Below are positions 10,480-22,765 of a DNA stretch of 64,000 bases, one piece after another (positions within the stretch are counted from its first letter, which is position 1; every line of letters starts with the position of its first letter). The notes beneath the pieces were generated by a model that made no database searches, was not told the DNA's origin, and was given only the letters and a program-made list of their open reading frames with translations. The DNA comes from Nigrospora sphaerica. Taxonomy: Eukaryota > Ascomycota > Sordariomycetes > Amphisphaeriales > Apiosporaceae. The stretch is from NCBI GenBank assembly GCA_018287875.1, contig JAGVVL010000002.1:5766001-5830000 (forward strand). The letters run 5' to 3'. The translations under genes and the position numbers were made by a program.

Positions 10480-11295
10480 GGCGGCGGTTGTTCACATTGG
10501 GTGGCCCCGGAGGGAAAAGCTGCCTTTGCCTGCGAAGTGGCTGAAAGGCGGGAGAGTAGGGAAGAGGAATCAGAAGAAGAAGAAGAAGGAAAAGGGCGCA
10601 ATCGTCTGGTGTTTCGACCGTCTTGCACCCATGGGAAACGCGCTCGGATTAGAACACGGTTTACAACTGTGGGTGACGTCGGGGGGTTTGATTGACGCAG
10701 GCAAGGGTCCCGTTTGGGGGATTGGGAAGCTGCAGCTTTAGCGTCCATCCATCTTTAAGTGGGATCGGTCCCTGGGTAGCAACTGCCGTTTCCGCCTTCA
10801 GGCACCTCCGGCTGTACTCAGGTACATTATGTACATACTCATTTTGTGTAGAAGTACCTACCTACAGACATGCTCCCATACCCCATGCCTGCTGGATCAG
10901 AATCCATTAGGGTGTAGGGTGCCTCACGTAATTACATGTATTATGTATTTAATCTCGCTTTGTTTCCCTTTCACCGGACAGGTACTTATGGTGTGGTTTG
11001 ATGTATAAATAGGCTAAGGAGCACAGAATATTCACAGCATACAGGTGGCTTCCACCTCCCTACAGAGCATTGCCTGTTGCTTCGAATTCATTCAGCCATT
11101 GGCACCATGTTTGGCACACTACGCTGCAGGCTTCGTCATGTCACGAGCAACATCAGCCTGCCACAGTGCCATACCCCAGACTCTTAATATTGCTTCAAGG
11201 GCGGTAAGCCCGAGCATATATATCCATTCAGTACCTGTTCGATACTGCATATGTCATGACTATTGTCTCCACTGTCTATCCTCCAACAGATATGC
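10480..11295. other. intergenic, alg5 5' flank and AVL9 3' flank
   Basis: No gene seen. An AAGAAG-rich purine tract lies at 10571-10598 in the alg5 upstream region. A GTACAT/TACCTA-rich cluster lies at 10816-10872, and AT-richer sequence follows to 11040. Confidence 0.5.
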
Positions 11296-14083
11296 TTACC
11301 AGACATCGCCTTCTTTCTTCGGCCCATCTCTTGCCGAAGGGGCTTCTTTCTTCCACGCATCAGTTGCTTCCGCACTGTCTTCTTCGAGCTCCCCCTTGAC
11401 CCGGGAATTTTCTTTATCCGACTCATCCTCGCTCGATAAAGCCTCACTCTTCGAGTCCTTCTTGGTCGATGCTTCAGGCATCTTCTGCGATGCATCGGGC
11501 TTCTGCTCTGCCTTTGGCGGCTCCTCCTTGTCCTCCACTTTCCCTTCGTTGTCCGATATGTTTGGCTTCTCCTCCTTGCCCGGGACGTCTTGTGTCCCCT
11601 TGGCAGGCAATATGTCGAGCCTAGGCTCCTCCTTAGATACGCCACCATGCGACGCCCCATCCCCCGGCGCCTGTTTGGCAGCAGCCGTGATCGACGCCAT
11701 GTCCTTGGCCACGACCTCGTCTATGCCCTCGAGGGTGCCGCCCCTGGAGGCGACGCTGGCGCCGGAGGGTGACCGCTCCGTTTTACGCGGGCTGGCTGGG
11801 CTAGACGAGCCGCTGTCGGATCCGGCCCCGTCCAGGACACTTTCGCCAAAGCTGTGCTGTGTTCCCGGCCGTTCAAACTCGCTCATCTCACTTCCATCCG
11901 TTGACGCCCGGATGCCCATCCAGTTTTTCTCCCCCGACATGAATTTCGGCGAGGCCAGACCTGGACTATTGAGCGGCGTGACGCTCCTCTCGCTCACCGA
12001 GTCCGATTTGGTCCATTTGCGTACTCCAAAGCCCCAGCCACCACCTCCTCCTGTTCCGGCACTGGCCGTGCTCATGCCGCTGGTGGGCCGGCCTCCCCAG
12101 CCTTGTTTGCGCTTCTCGCCGGCCCACGAGGCCCAGCTTCCGATGTATGCGCCCGCCTTGGCTCCGACGCCGCTGGCCGCCGGGGCAGCGGCCTTGTTCG
12201 CGTCGCTACTGGCCGCACCGCCGGCGCCGTTTGGTTCCGTAGTCTCCGCTGCGGCTTTGGCTTCCTCGGCACGTTTGCGCTGTGCCTCGCGCATGGTCTC
12301 CATGTCGGCGTAAAACTTGTTGAACATGGTGCTAGCCTTTTCGCGTGCGGCTGCGGCATTGCGCCCGAGAACCTCGCGCCCGGCAGCAAAGCGTTCATCG
12401 AGATGCATATCTTGCACCTGCTGTTGGATTCGGCGTTGCACATCGTCCATGGTCAAGCCGCCCGCACAGGGGTGCTTGGGCACAACGATATCAAAGATGA
12501 GCGAGTCTGTGTGCGCGTTCCACATACGATAGTTGTCCGTCCGGGACCAGTATTCAACCCATTCGTAGCCATAATCGGCTGCCGGGTCGCCATCGATCTC
12601 CGGAAGCGCCATTTTCGGGTTGTTGGGGTGCTGTGCTAGGTAGTTGTGGTATTTCACCGAGGAGATTAGAGACAGCAGGTACTCTTCAAATTGGAGCCGG
12701 ATGAACTCCTCACTGCCCCGGTAGCCCATGTGGTTGGGCTGGCCCGGATTCCGCTCATCCCAAGTGTCATTGACCTCCTGCGTGATGAAGTCGATCCATC
12801 GCCGGTCACTGGCCGTGAGGGCGAGCGCAGCACGGAGGGAGGGCGACGTAATGTTGATAGTGCTTTCGTCCAGGTTGATTAGAATATCGCTGTAGCGGTC
12901 CCTTTGCTGCAGGAGCAGCGAGTTGGTGCTGCCGACAATGTATGATTTGGTACCCTTGTCGGCAAGAATGTCGAGTTGTTGCAACGGCGTGTACGGGCCA
13001 AGCAAGCTCCCCTGGCGTCCCCATTAGTATGGATCCTCCCGACGGCAGAGGCAGATCGCGCGATGCCTTCTTACCTTTCCAAAAATTTGAAGCGGCAGCC
13101 CCATATAAGCAAGTAAGGAGTTGCGGTCGCTGGTCTTCAAGCTTGTCGGTTTGCTCAACCTTTTCTCGTACGAGTCGAGTTCGGGGCCGGCACAGTCTTG
13201 CAGGTTCCTCAGCAAGCCCGGGATCAACGAGATAAGGGAGAACTGCATCATGCACAGCCGCTCACACCGCGCACCGAAAAACAGCATCTAGCAAAGCCGT
13301 TAGTAACCAGGCGGCAGTCGACCGGTTTGGGCGCCCTTACCTTGGGCTGCAAAAGGCAGCATTTCAGAAGCACCAGGGTTTGCCATCGGAACTCGTGGAC
13401 TAGCTCCCGTAGGTTCATGCCCAGGTATTGGTCCCGATCCACCTCCTCGCTAAACTGTCCTCGTTCCTTCTCTTCCTTCAGACTCTCCTGGAAGCGCCGA
13501 AGGATCTCGCAATCGCTGAACTCGCGCTGTGCAAACCAGGCGCTTGTTACGACCGAGAGGCGTTCCCTCAGCATGCCAAAGTATTGTGGGCTGTCGGCTA
13601 TCACCACGACGGCTTTCTGGACAGTCGAGCGAGTCACGTCGGCGGGTCGCACCAGGAGCTGAGAGGCGTCCAGCTGTCGAGTGCAGGAGATGCCGAAAAG
13701 GGAGGTCGGCGGCAGTCCGTCGGTAGCGGGTCGGAGCAAGGTAAAATAGGAGAAGTCTTCGGTCGAGCTGCGAGGCGAATCAACAGAGTCAGCATTCCGC
13801 GGAGACAGGAACCCAGCCACGCGACCTCTACTTACGCGTGTGCGCCGTCGCTCAGGGCCATGAAGGGCAACAACGGCCACTTCCATTCCTCGGCCGGGTC
13901 GGTACCCTCGGGCACGCCAAACCACTTCTCGACTTCGGGGCCGCGCGCATGGTGGAAATCAACGACGGTAACGAGCGGAATGAAGCCCGGGCGGCCGCCG
14001 TGGACGGAGAGACCCGGGCTTGGGGGGACGCTCGTGGTTCCGCCGCCGCCGGGGTTGCCGTTTCCGGGGTGCAAGCTCGCCAT
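11296..14083 (-). CDS. avl9: AVL9 family late secretory pathway protein (DENN-related)
   Basis: Avl9 proteins act in late exocytic traffic from the Golgi and share a DENN-like fold. Four exons (13836-14083, 13341-13767, 13075-13287, 11296-13011) give 867 aa. Introns are 68, 53 and 63 bp; the 53-bp one has a TACTAAC branch site. Visible family signatures are VVDFHHARGPEVEKWF (residues 38-53), EEWKWPLLPFMALSDGAH (66-83), LFGISCTRQL, ADVTRSTVQKAVVV, MLFFGARCERL at the start of exon 3, and GLPLQIFGKGSLLGPYTPLQQ across the exon 3-4 junction. That junction run supports the splice model. From about residue 490 there is a basic helical segment, then about 330 residues of Ser/Glu/Lys-rich, probably disordered tail. 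The GTG-started extension upstream of 14083 was rejected in favour of the ATG. Confidence 0.92.
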
Positions 14084-14419
14084 GATCGAGGTCTCAGTCG
14101 GCAGGTAGTTCCGCACGTCGCCGGGGGTTCGTCGGGTAGGAGGCGGGCCGCACAGCGAGGTTCGGCAGCGCTAGAAATACAAACAGGCCAGTGCACTTGG
14201 ACCGTGACGGTCAACAGCTCATCCAGGTGTCCAATACCCAGACGGCGCCAACGGATCGGAATCCAGCTAAAATGGGTTATTGACGTCACAAACGGCCGAG
14301 GCGCGTCACCCTGCGGTTCGAGGGTATGTGCTCGTCGTTCTGAGTCGCATGACACTCCACGCCTATGGCTGCGCGGGAAGGGGCAGGGGCGTTGACGGCT
14401 GGGTTCTTGGCCGGCGCAC

Positions 14420-14479
14420 GAAGAAAGAGAGGGGGGGAAGGTGAGGAGGGAGGGAGGGAAGAAGAGGGAAGAAGAGAGG
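14420..14479 (+). repeat. polypurine tract upstream of AVL9
   Basis: Sixty bases of almost pure A/G (one T near 14452) built from GGGA and GAAGA units, about 340 bases upstream of the AVL9 start. In the sense of AVL9 it is a CT-rich promoter-type tract. Confidence 0.75.
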
Positions 14480-15240
14480 TAGCCGGAGCTACGATGCCAT
14501 GGGTCGACAGAGCTCGGCCGCGTGGACGGTGCAGGTGAGAAGGGGAGAAAAAGGGAGGCGGTCAAAAGGCTCGAGGATCGGTTGTCTGGGGAATGCGATG
14601 CCAATGTTGCATCCAATTCTTCACGACACGCTTGGCGGGGTAGGCTATCAAGCAGCAGAGGACATGGTCGTGGTCAAGCAGATGTCGCAACCCCTTGTGT
14701 CCGAGGCGATGACGCGCCCAGGTGGAAGACGCCGAGCTTGAAACCTCACGTGGGGGATGCCGCAGATGCGCACGAGGTATGGCTGGATTGTATCGGGGGG
14801 ATGGGTAGGTACGTAGGTCGACTCACTCTGGGGTATGTCGGGGGACAGGGCAGGGCAAGTTGCAACGGCGACGTGGACCCCTCAAAGCAGCACACGACGA
14901 TGCGCGCACGAGAGCAGGTCGAGCGGGACTTACTATGCTATTAGTATTATTGGCATTATTCTTAGCAGCACGTCAACAAACCGGGGTTGGATTTCAGGAG
15001 GTCGCTCGCTGGTTGGACAACGGCTGGAGAAGGGGGGGGTTCTACACAGTAACAACTCGCTCGGCTTTGACGTCTGGACCTATGGGATGGAACAGGGATC
15101 CCACCTTAAGGGACCTTAGCCCCCGTGCTAGGGAGAGCAACCCCACCCAATGTTCACATCGAGAATCCTCAAAAGAGCACACACGTCCATTATCGCCACT
15201 TATCCGTCCTCAAGGTCACTTCTCTAAAGTTCGTCAAGCT

Positions 15241-15254
15241 ATATATATATATAT
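15241..15254 (+). repeat. (AT)7 dinucleotide run
   Basis: Seven AT units inside the long AVL9-sreA intergenic region. A simple repeat with no evident function. Confidence 0.85.
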
Positions 15255-17165
15255 CCACGTACTCCTCACGGCCGCCTGCATTCTAGATACAGACATGCAT
15301 CCTGGCGGTCTCCACTGAGAAAGGAGAGGTAGACACGATGTGTGTGCTGCACGTACCAGACACAGTGGATGGGAATGTGCTTATTGCCCGTCACAAGCCT
15401 AGCCACCATTCGCCACGGTGGACGTCGGTAGATGAGCCAGGAAAGAAAGAAAACCCAGAGGATCGCCCACGGCAAAGGGAATTCACCATCAAATCAGGCA
15501 CATGATTCCCGTCACCTGGAAAACGTGGCCCCGTGCCGCTCAGCTCGTTTACAAGCATCATGGAGGTCCGCCCAGTCCGGGCAAGGTTCCCAAGCTGCAC
15601 GCCGTGGCGATCTGCCAGCTGTCTTGCATTGCATAATCGGCCTATTCCTTTTGTCTTCCCCCACCGCGAACAACATGGCCATGGTGGGCATCGTCCGTTG
15701 CCAAGCCGATTCGGCCTCCCCCCATTGACCGAACCCGCCCATATACGACGACCGACGGGCCGTAATCAAATGTCACCCCTCCATCGAACGTATGGCGGAT
15801 TTGCTCCAGTGCCGGCTCTGCACGCCCTCCGGTCTGGGGCCAAGGCATGCGAGGCCACTTGGTCACCGGGTTCGGGCTGATCTATCACCGAGACTGTTCC
15901 CGTCAGCATTTGATGCCTGGCCTCTGCAATCAAAGAGCCGGCAGTCAGCAGTCTAGGTTCGTCCGAACGCTGCTTGAAAACAGATCACGAACACCACGCG
16001 CGCTAGGATAAGTACCCGGGCAGGAGGCACTCAGGTGCCTACAACTGAATGCCCTTCCAGTCACCCACCCCATTGAAGCACCCCATTCTCGGCTGCAAAG
16101 GAGCCTCGTTTCTTGGACGATTGAAAAGAAAGGTGGTACGTGAATCCATTGTCTGAGGCGTAAAGGCGGCGGGGACGCCCCAGGTTATGCCACTTTCAGG
16201 ACCGAAGTCCGACCAACGGCGATACGTCTGAGCAACCATTCTGCCCCCTGGTGGTTTGTGTGATTTCCGATTCGAACAAGCCATCGTGGAATCAAATAAA
16301 CAAACTGTCGTTGCTTCTATACAGAAGAGCCGTCGCTCCGATCTAAGAGAAACGTCGCACCTACCGAAGAGACGAGTTTCAGACAGCATATAGCAGCTCA
16401 ACATAGAAAATTCGTGCTCGAGAATGGTACGCGACTGCCCTGCCTCTCCGTACCCGTGTGTCTTCGCCGGACCGGGTTCGAAAGTAATGGCTTCAATTGG
16501 AGAATGGCGGGAGGGGAGAGGTCATGGAGCCACCCAGATTGCGAAAAGACAACACTTCTCGTAGGTATACTAAGCTGAGTTATGGTGTCCGATCCCCACA
16601 AGATAGTAGTACGGTGAAAGTGTTCCATTTCCGATACTGACAAGTGACGCATTTAGTCCGGAACTCACACAACGAGGTAGCGGTCGGTGGCCGTGGATTT
16701 TGTGATTTGTGTCACACCCACTACGGAAACCGGGTACGGCTTACAGCATCACGTGCTATGATAAGTGTTAGTAAGGACAAGTTTGTCAGCCCGGGGGGTT
16801 TAATTGATCGGCGATCAGCATCGGGTAGATAACAAGAATACCCCTAGAAAAACTCCTGCAGGGTTATGATATGGAAGTTGACTAAGCTGCACCTTGAACG
16901 CGCCAGCCCAACGTCTTTTATGCCTACGTAAGTACATCTACTCAATCAGCGCTCTCGGGGTTGAATAGGGTACAGTGCGTTCTTTATAGCCGCCTATAAG
17001 CATGCAGTATAGTGAGGCCCGTACCACAAGTCGAGCGTGACCACCCACCCAGCTTATCGGGTATTGAGTTGCATCGCAATGCCCCTTTGGATATCGGCTC
17101 CCATGCCGGCGTCGGCTTCTACTGCCGACGAAAGCGGAGGTGCAATCTCCACGGCTAACAAGTGT

Positions 17166-17177
17166 CATTGGCCAATG
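17166..17177 (+). promoter_or_regulatory. 12-bp perfect palindrome with two divergent CCAAT boxes
   Basis: CATTGGCCAATG equals its own reverse complement and presents a CCAAT box on each strand. It lies about 2 kb upstream of sreA. CCAAT-binding complexes are central to fungal iron control with HapX, but use of this site is only an inference. Confidence 0.25.
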
Positions 17178-19178
17178 GCCTCGGACGACTTTACTGTTTC
17201 TCAGCGACGGCACAAGCTCCGTCAAGCAGAGGGGGCGGGCGGTAAGGCACCATGCTACTCTACGGCAGATGACTGCCGGGTGCCATGTCGTGCTTGATAC
17301 CGGTCTCTCTTTCCTCCACGCCCGGACTGTGAATGCAGAGGATCGGAGGAGGGGAGAGGGTGGTGGATAAGTGCAAGTGATTTGCTGAACATGGCCCCGG
17401 TTTTGATCGTGCAGGAGATGGGTCAGATAAGAAAGCTTGGCACGACGAAACGCTACGCTATGCATACACTTACATGTTACGCGCCTCGGTTGCCTGCCGT
17501 GAACAGGGCTGCTCACCTCCTTTTTGGTGTGGTATCCGTGGTGCCATGCCGCCCCCTCCCACGACGACCTCGGAACAGGACACCGGGGGTAAGGGGGCAC
17601 GCCGAACGGATACATGTACGCTGTGTCGCATCGGCCTGGGTCACGATAGGCACCAGCAGCCAGGTACTAAGGAGCCTCTGCCGCTGTTCACTAGTCGACA
17701 TACACAAGCGAGGATGCATGCAGGGTAGTGCCAATTGTTGGTGGTGCCGTGCGTGCATCTCAACATCCGGGTAAGAAAGGTTTTGGTTTCGTATACGGCG
17801 AAGTGTTCGGAAACGGACGCTGGCCGGTGAGATCCAAACAGGAGGATTCGTTTCCGGTCTGGACGGGCTGTAGCGCTGTTACGCATCCTTTCCACCCCTA
17901 CAAGCGACCTGTAAGCAAACCACCTGACCATGGAAGCGTTGAGTTGGAAGTGTCTGGTGAACACAGCTAACCGGAGCACGGGAAAAGGATCAACGACTCT
18001 GGGCGATTGCTTCCCAAACACGCCTCGAAGAAGAACACATACCTACACAGTGCATCAGAAGGTAACCAAAAAAGATTGCTGGTCACCGCGACGGGCGGTC
18101 GTGATCGCTTGGGCAAGAGGAAACCTTCCTTAGGTCCTGGATGATTCGCCAAGGGCGGGCACCGACTTCCACACACACTAAACATCGATGGTGGATCGTG
18201 GATCGGGTTGGCTGGAAGCGACCCGCTCGGCCCCCGCGCCAATCAGGAGCACGCAAAAAGTACTTTGTCAGCGCCGCTCACACCGTGATGATGACCGTCG
18301 ACTCGCCCGCTGAGACGGACGCACACGTACCCTGCAAAAGCGGTGTCCATCGTACGGGAATCTCATCCCATTCCGCAAGTCGGACACTATCCAGGATCGA
18401 GGGCCCCGAGGTTTGCCGCTATATACTTGCTGTCGTGCATTCCGGCGCGTGTCGACGACTGCCGGGGCAGCCCGTACCTACCTTACTTACCTTATGTAAA
18501 GTATCTAGGGTAGGTACATGCATGTACTCGCCTACACCGGGGACTCGACCAAGCATCCATCCTTTACGACCCAGGTATCCCCGTGGCGGAGCGCCATCAG
18601 ACTTCGCCCTCCTGTCCGCGCAGAATTGTTCTTCGCCTCCGCTTTGTGTGAAAAGCCCGCCTCTTCCGGGAGTGCATTGCCAAGGCTTCCTCTCCTTTCT
18701 GCTGCCCGGCCTCGGCCAGCATCGCAACATCGTTAGGAGAGAAGAAGTGCCTGCCCGCACCCAACGCCCAGTTGCCCCTCGGCCTGGCTCGTCTACGCCG
18801 TCAGCCTGTGTTGCCTCCCATCGCCTCGGCTTCCTTCCACTCGAAGCCCGTGGGCCCCGTCGCCGACAGATCGCACCGAAAAAGCCATAATCCCAAGCGC
18901 CGTCCGCCCTCCCCCGGTACTCGGAGGTCGCATCGTATTCTGGCACGGATCGTCGCCACGGCTCGCTCAGGAGGCTTCATCCCAGGTACCTCCCATTCCA
19001 CGACTAGTCGTCGAACCAACAAGAGACCACCCGCCGGACCTCGGTTGCAATAGATGCTGGTATCAGAACATCCAACAAAGGCGCTGGGGTATTTTGGCTA
19101 CTCGCAACCTCGCATTCGGGCATCGTACGCTTTGCCCAGAAAGCAGCCTCGCCCGGTAGCATTTCCCAACAGCAGACC

Positions 19179-20947
19179 ATGGAGCCCGCCCAGCCCTCGA
19201 GTGCCAGTCGTCCTAAGGAAGAGCCAGCTTCTACTCGCACCGCACTGCCTACCCGTTCCTTGGGCACCGCGGACAACACGCATGCGCCCGAGGCGACCAA
19301 TTCCGGCTACGCCCTGTCTACCGGATCCCACAGCCCAGCCACGAGCGTCGCGGCCTCGGAGGCGCGGCGCAGTCCCTCCATTCTCGATAGTGCCCACGCT
19401 CTGTCGCCAAGCCCCTCGCCTCTGCCCTATGACACATACCAGGATGGGAGACTGGTCAGTGATGAGAAACCCATCCCGACGTCGGCCCCCAATCATGGTG
19501 GGCAGATTTGCAGGTGAGAGCGGTTTCCCGATACCATTACCTAGCAACCATCCGCTTACGTGAGCTATAGCAACTGCAGCACTACCCAGACGCCCCTATG
19601 GAGGCGGTCACCCCAGGGCGCCATTATCTGCAATGCCTGTGGCCTATATTTGAAGGCGCGAAACTCGTCGAGACCTACCAACCTCAAGCGGCCGCCAACT
19701 GTGGTAGCCACGACTCCGCCAAAGGGCACCGAGCAGCAGTCTTGTTCCAAGTCGTCCAATCAGACCTCGGGTGCCACCTACGTGTCCGCCGACCACATGC
19801 CTACGGGGTCATGTCCGGGCGGCGGCCGATGCAACGGTACCGGTGGCGCAGAAGGGTGCAGTGGCTGTCCAGCGTTCAACAACCGAGTGGCCAAGAGTGC
19901 TCACCTCGCCAACGTCCAAAAACAGGATGCCGGAAGCGCACAAGGCCAGGACGACGGCCCGGTTCCCATCGATGTGGCCGCGCAGCAGGCCCAGGCGAAT
20001 AACACGACCGTGGTGATAGCCTGCCAGAACTGCGGCACCACGGTCACCCCCCTGTGGCGGCGAGACGAAAGTGGGCATACTATATGCAACGCATGCGGTA
20101 AGGATCACCTCGCCTTCTCTCCCGCGTTGCGATGCTAATGGGACCAGGGCTGTACTATAAACTCCATGGCGTTCACCGCCCTGTCACTATGAAGAAAGCG
20201 GTGATTAAGCGGAGAAAACGAGTCATTCCGGCGGCACAGGCGGGCCAGGACGAAGAGATAGCCCTCGAGTCGGTAGAGCAACAGAGCCAGGTGCCTGATT
20301 ATGATATGGCACGTGGCAGCGTGAACGACGATGGATCTGTTAATCTGGGATTCCGCCGCCGATCAGAACGGCCCCTGACCTTCCTACCCGAGCCCGTCCG
20401 GCACGGCCAGATGGCGACATCCTTACAGTCTAACGACCTCACAGCCTACCACACGGCACGCACGCCTCAGTCGCTTGACATTCGCGACTCGCTTACCGAC
20501 GATAACCGATTGGCCCCCCTCACCTCCATCTCCGCCTTAAGCGATAGACAATTATCTCTGTCACCGGCCTCGTTCATCTCGCCCTCACGCAAGAGGTCTT
20601 TCTCGGCGGCCACTGAATCAGAGGCTACTACGAGCGACGCGGGTCACGATAGCTGCAAACGCCTTTCCTCCATCAAGTCAATCCTAAACCCAACTGGCCA
20701 GACTACAGGCCGGAGTGCTATGGAGGACGCCGCCGACTCCCTTCGGATGCTCAGGTCGCCAGCCAGTGCCATAGCATCGGCCCCCAGCCCGGGTAGTGCG
20801 TCAATTAGCTCCACCACGACGGCCACTGTCGGTGTTATAGAGAGTGACAGGGCGAAGGCAGAGAGGCGCGCGGCGTTGCAACAAGAGGCCGAGAAGATGC
20901 GTGAACTGCTGGCAGCCAAAGAGAGGGAGTTAGCCGCCCTGGACTAG
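19179..20947 (+). CDS. sreA: GATA-type iron-responsive repressor (SreA/SRE/Urbs1 family)
   Basis: SreA-type repressors turn off siderophore synthesis and iron uptake when iron is sufficient. Three exons (19179-19513, 19571-20097, 20148-20947) give 553 aa; introns are 57 and 50 bp. Two GATA fingers of the CX2CX17CX2C type are present: Cys111/114/132/135 and Cys263/266/284/287. Between them lies the cysteine-rich block that marks this family, with [19 protein letters not shown] near residues 194-212, thought to sense iron. Intron 1 splits codon Ser112 inside finger 1, and intron 2 splits the Gly codon right after Cys287. The second finger is followed by LYYKLHG and a basic [10 protein letters not shown] run. 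The C-terminus ends in a coiled coil (about 522-550). No siderophore gene is nearby. Confidence 0.96.
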
Positions 20948-21910
20948 GGTACTGGTGCCCGTACGATCAACGGCGACTCGCGACTGGCTTGGCTGAACGA
21001 AAGTCCTCAATGGGCTTTAAACATCACGAAGGTTATGCAAAAGGGATGGATTACCAACGGTATTGGGAAACAACTAGGCGTCACGGATTTTGGGTTCGCG
21101 GCGGGATGCTCGGAATATTTACACGAACATTCCTAGGGAAGTCGGCGCTCTGAGTTAGCTGGAGGTATTCGCCAGGCTGGGTAAAGGGGGTAAGGGGTCT
21201 GTCGTTCCTCCCAAAAGTCATTCCCCCGTCAGGGGCTATCGGCGGATGATAGGCCATGGAGCGTACAATGCGGGCAAACGTCTTCGGCATTCCACGTGGT
21301 GGACACCACGTCCCATGCGAATAGTCTACAAAGATTTCCAAGGGCCGGAGAATCGTGGTAGACTGGCGGCTCAGCTCGACACCAGAAAAGGCGCAGATAG
21401 ATGGCACTGGAGTTGCAACTGGGCAAAGCTGTTGCGTCCGATTCAGACTACAGTCCCGCCACTGGGACTCCGAGCCTGAGGCAGGCCCGGCCAGGACCCA
21501 GTCAGGGAGGTTTACCACAGACAACCTATGATTTTGCAAAACGGGACTGGTTTTTCAAGGCTCATAACAGCTCAGGTGTTTATTTATGCCTTCGCATTCA
21601 TTTCGTGCCCTTGCTCTGCGAGCTCCAAGCCATCCCGGCTTGCTCAAACATGGACTTTTACATTGGGCGCCTTACCCGACTCCCATCCTCCTTACAAGCA
21701 TACAGACATTTTCGTCTCGTTACTCGTTCATCTCCTTCGTTTTGGCCTTGTAGGCACCAGGCCGGAGATCTTGGGGCAGATGCGCCGAAACACCTTGCCC
21801 GTACAGGTTGCGGCATGCTACCCTCCACCCGACATTTGTTTCATTGTACCAGTCCTCCCCAGTAAAGAAGAGGAGGCGGTTCACAGTCAGGTGGTCGCCG
21901 GAGAGGCGGT
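20948..21910. other. intergenic between convergent sreA and TVP15
   Basis: About 960 bases containing the two 3' ends. Short open frames (for example 21401-21865) show no domain character. I see no gene here. Confidence 0.5.
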
Positions 21911-22765
21911 TTAGACCTGCTCAGCACCCCAGCCCTGGTCGGCCTCGCGCATGTTGGTGGGAGGCTCGATGGAGGGGATGAACTCGAGAGCGCAATAGGC
22001 CACACCGATCAGGCCGACAATGGAGCCGGCAATGACACGGAGGACGCCATCGTTGAGGAGGATAGAGCCCATGAAGATGTAGACTGGAGAGAGCGGAGGT
22101 TAGAACACGGAATTTCCTCTTCTCCTCCCTTTTGCTTCTGTGTTGTCTTTGTCGCGAAAGATGCACCGGGGGGGATCCAGAGGCGGACTCACAGATACCA
22201 CGGCCAATGAAGGAGAACAGGAACGAGGCGTAGCGTGACACCTGGGGCGGGATCTGGAACTCAAGCAGGGCAATGGCGGCGCCGAAGATGATGGTGTAGA
22301 TACCAATGATGAGCGATTGGCTGGTCGGAGGGCGCACGGCCTTGGGGTTAGCAGCCGGCGAGAGCTTTGCGGGGGGGAGGAGCGCAACTTACAATCCGAA
22401 GGGGAAGAACTGCGAAATGCCTCCCAGTATCAGGATGACGCCAACCGCCAGGTTGACGATACGACTACACGGAACGAAACAGCGGGTTAGCTGCAAGATT
22501 GGTTCTCACGGAGACGCAAACGTGTGCGCTTGTTGCGCGCGCGCGTGTGTGGGCGCAGGCGCGTTGCAGGTGGGCAAGACGAGGCACACCATACACGCAC
22601 ATCACACAGTCACACTGCGCCAGTATAGCTAGGGAGAGAGCAGAGCCAGCAGGCGGGCACCGCCAACCTGCGCGTGCTGCTGCTGCTCCCCCGCCTTGCC
22701 ATTGACGGCGAGGGAAGAAAGCGACGACGGGCGGGCTGGGCTTACAAGGAGTCGGAGAAATCCAT
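21911..22765 (-). CDS. tvp15: Golgi membrane protein TVP15 / COPI-associated family
   Basis: A small four-helix membrane protein of late Golgi vesicles. Four exons (22746-22765, 22393-22464, 22193-22320, 21911-22083) give 130 aa; introns are 281, 72 and 109 bp. It is easily missed because exon 1 is only 20 nt, encoding MDFSDS plus part of Phe7. The joined product reads continuously through every junction: RIVNLAVGVILILGG, then FQSLIIGIYTIIFGAAIALL, then SFLFSFIGRGIFYIFMGSIL, then VIAGSIVGLIGVAYCALEF. That makes four hydrophobic segments and a short polar tail. Length is close to yeast Tvp15 (about 143 aa). Intron 1 contains alternating GC/GT sequence near 22520-22563. Confidence 0.88.
22521..22563 (+). 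repeat. alternating purine-pyrimidine (GC/GT) tract in TVP15 intron 1
   Basis: A run of tgtgcg, gcgcgcgcg and tgtgtg units inside the 281-bp first intron of TVP15. Such alternation favours Z-DNA in vitro; function is unknown. Confidence 0.6.

Larger units (their letters stand above)
14084..19178. other. 5.1 kb intergenic region between divergent AVL9 and sreA
   Basis: This is one of the longest gene-free stretches in the window. Open frames up to 249 codons occur, but none has domain character, splice support or coherent composition. Items seen are a polypurine tract (14420-14479), an (AT)7 run (15241-15254), HGATAR sites near 16759, 16827 and 17425, a 12-base CCAAT-bearing palindrome (17166-17177) and a GTAC-rich cluster (18470-18535). 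The part near 19178 is probably the sreA promoter and leader. Non-coding transcripts cannot be excluded. Confidence 0.5.

Noticed and set aside
9013..10695. Plus-strand 560-codon frame opposite alg5
   Set aside because: Ala/Arg/Val/Glu-rich shadow of the conserved glucosyltransferase on the minus strand; it also crosses the alg5 intron without any change in character.
18239..18258. CCAAT box tested as a CBC-HapX composite site for sreA
   Set aside because: The spaced RWT half-site expected 12 bases downstream is absent (AAA instead).
16039..18890. Several open frames of 120-250 codons upstream of sreA
   Set aside because: Frames on both strands overlap one another, composition is incoherent, and no motif or splice-consistent extension was found.
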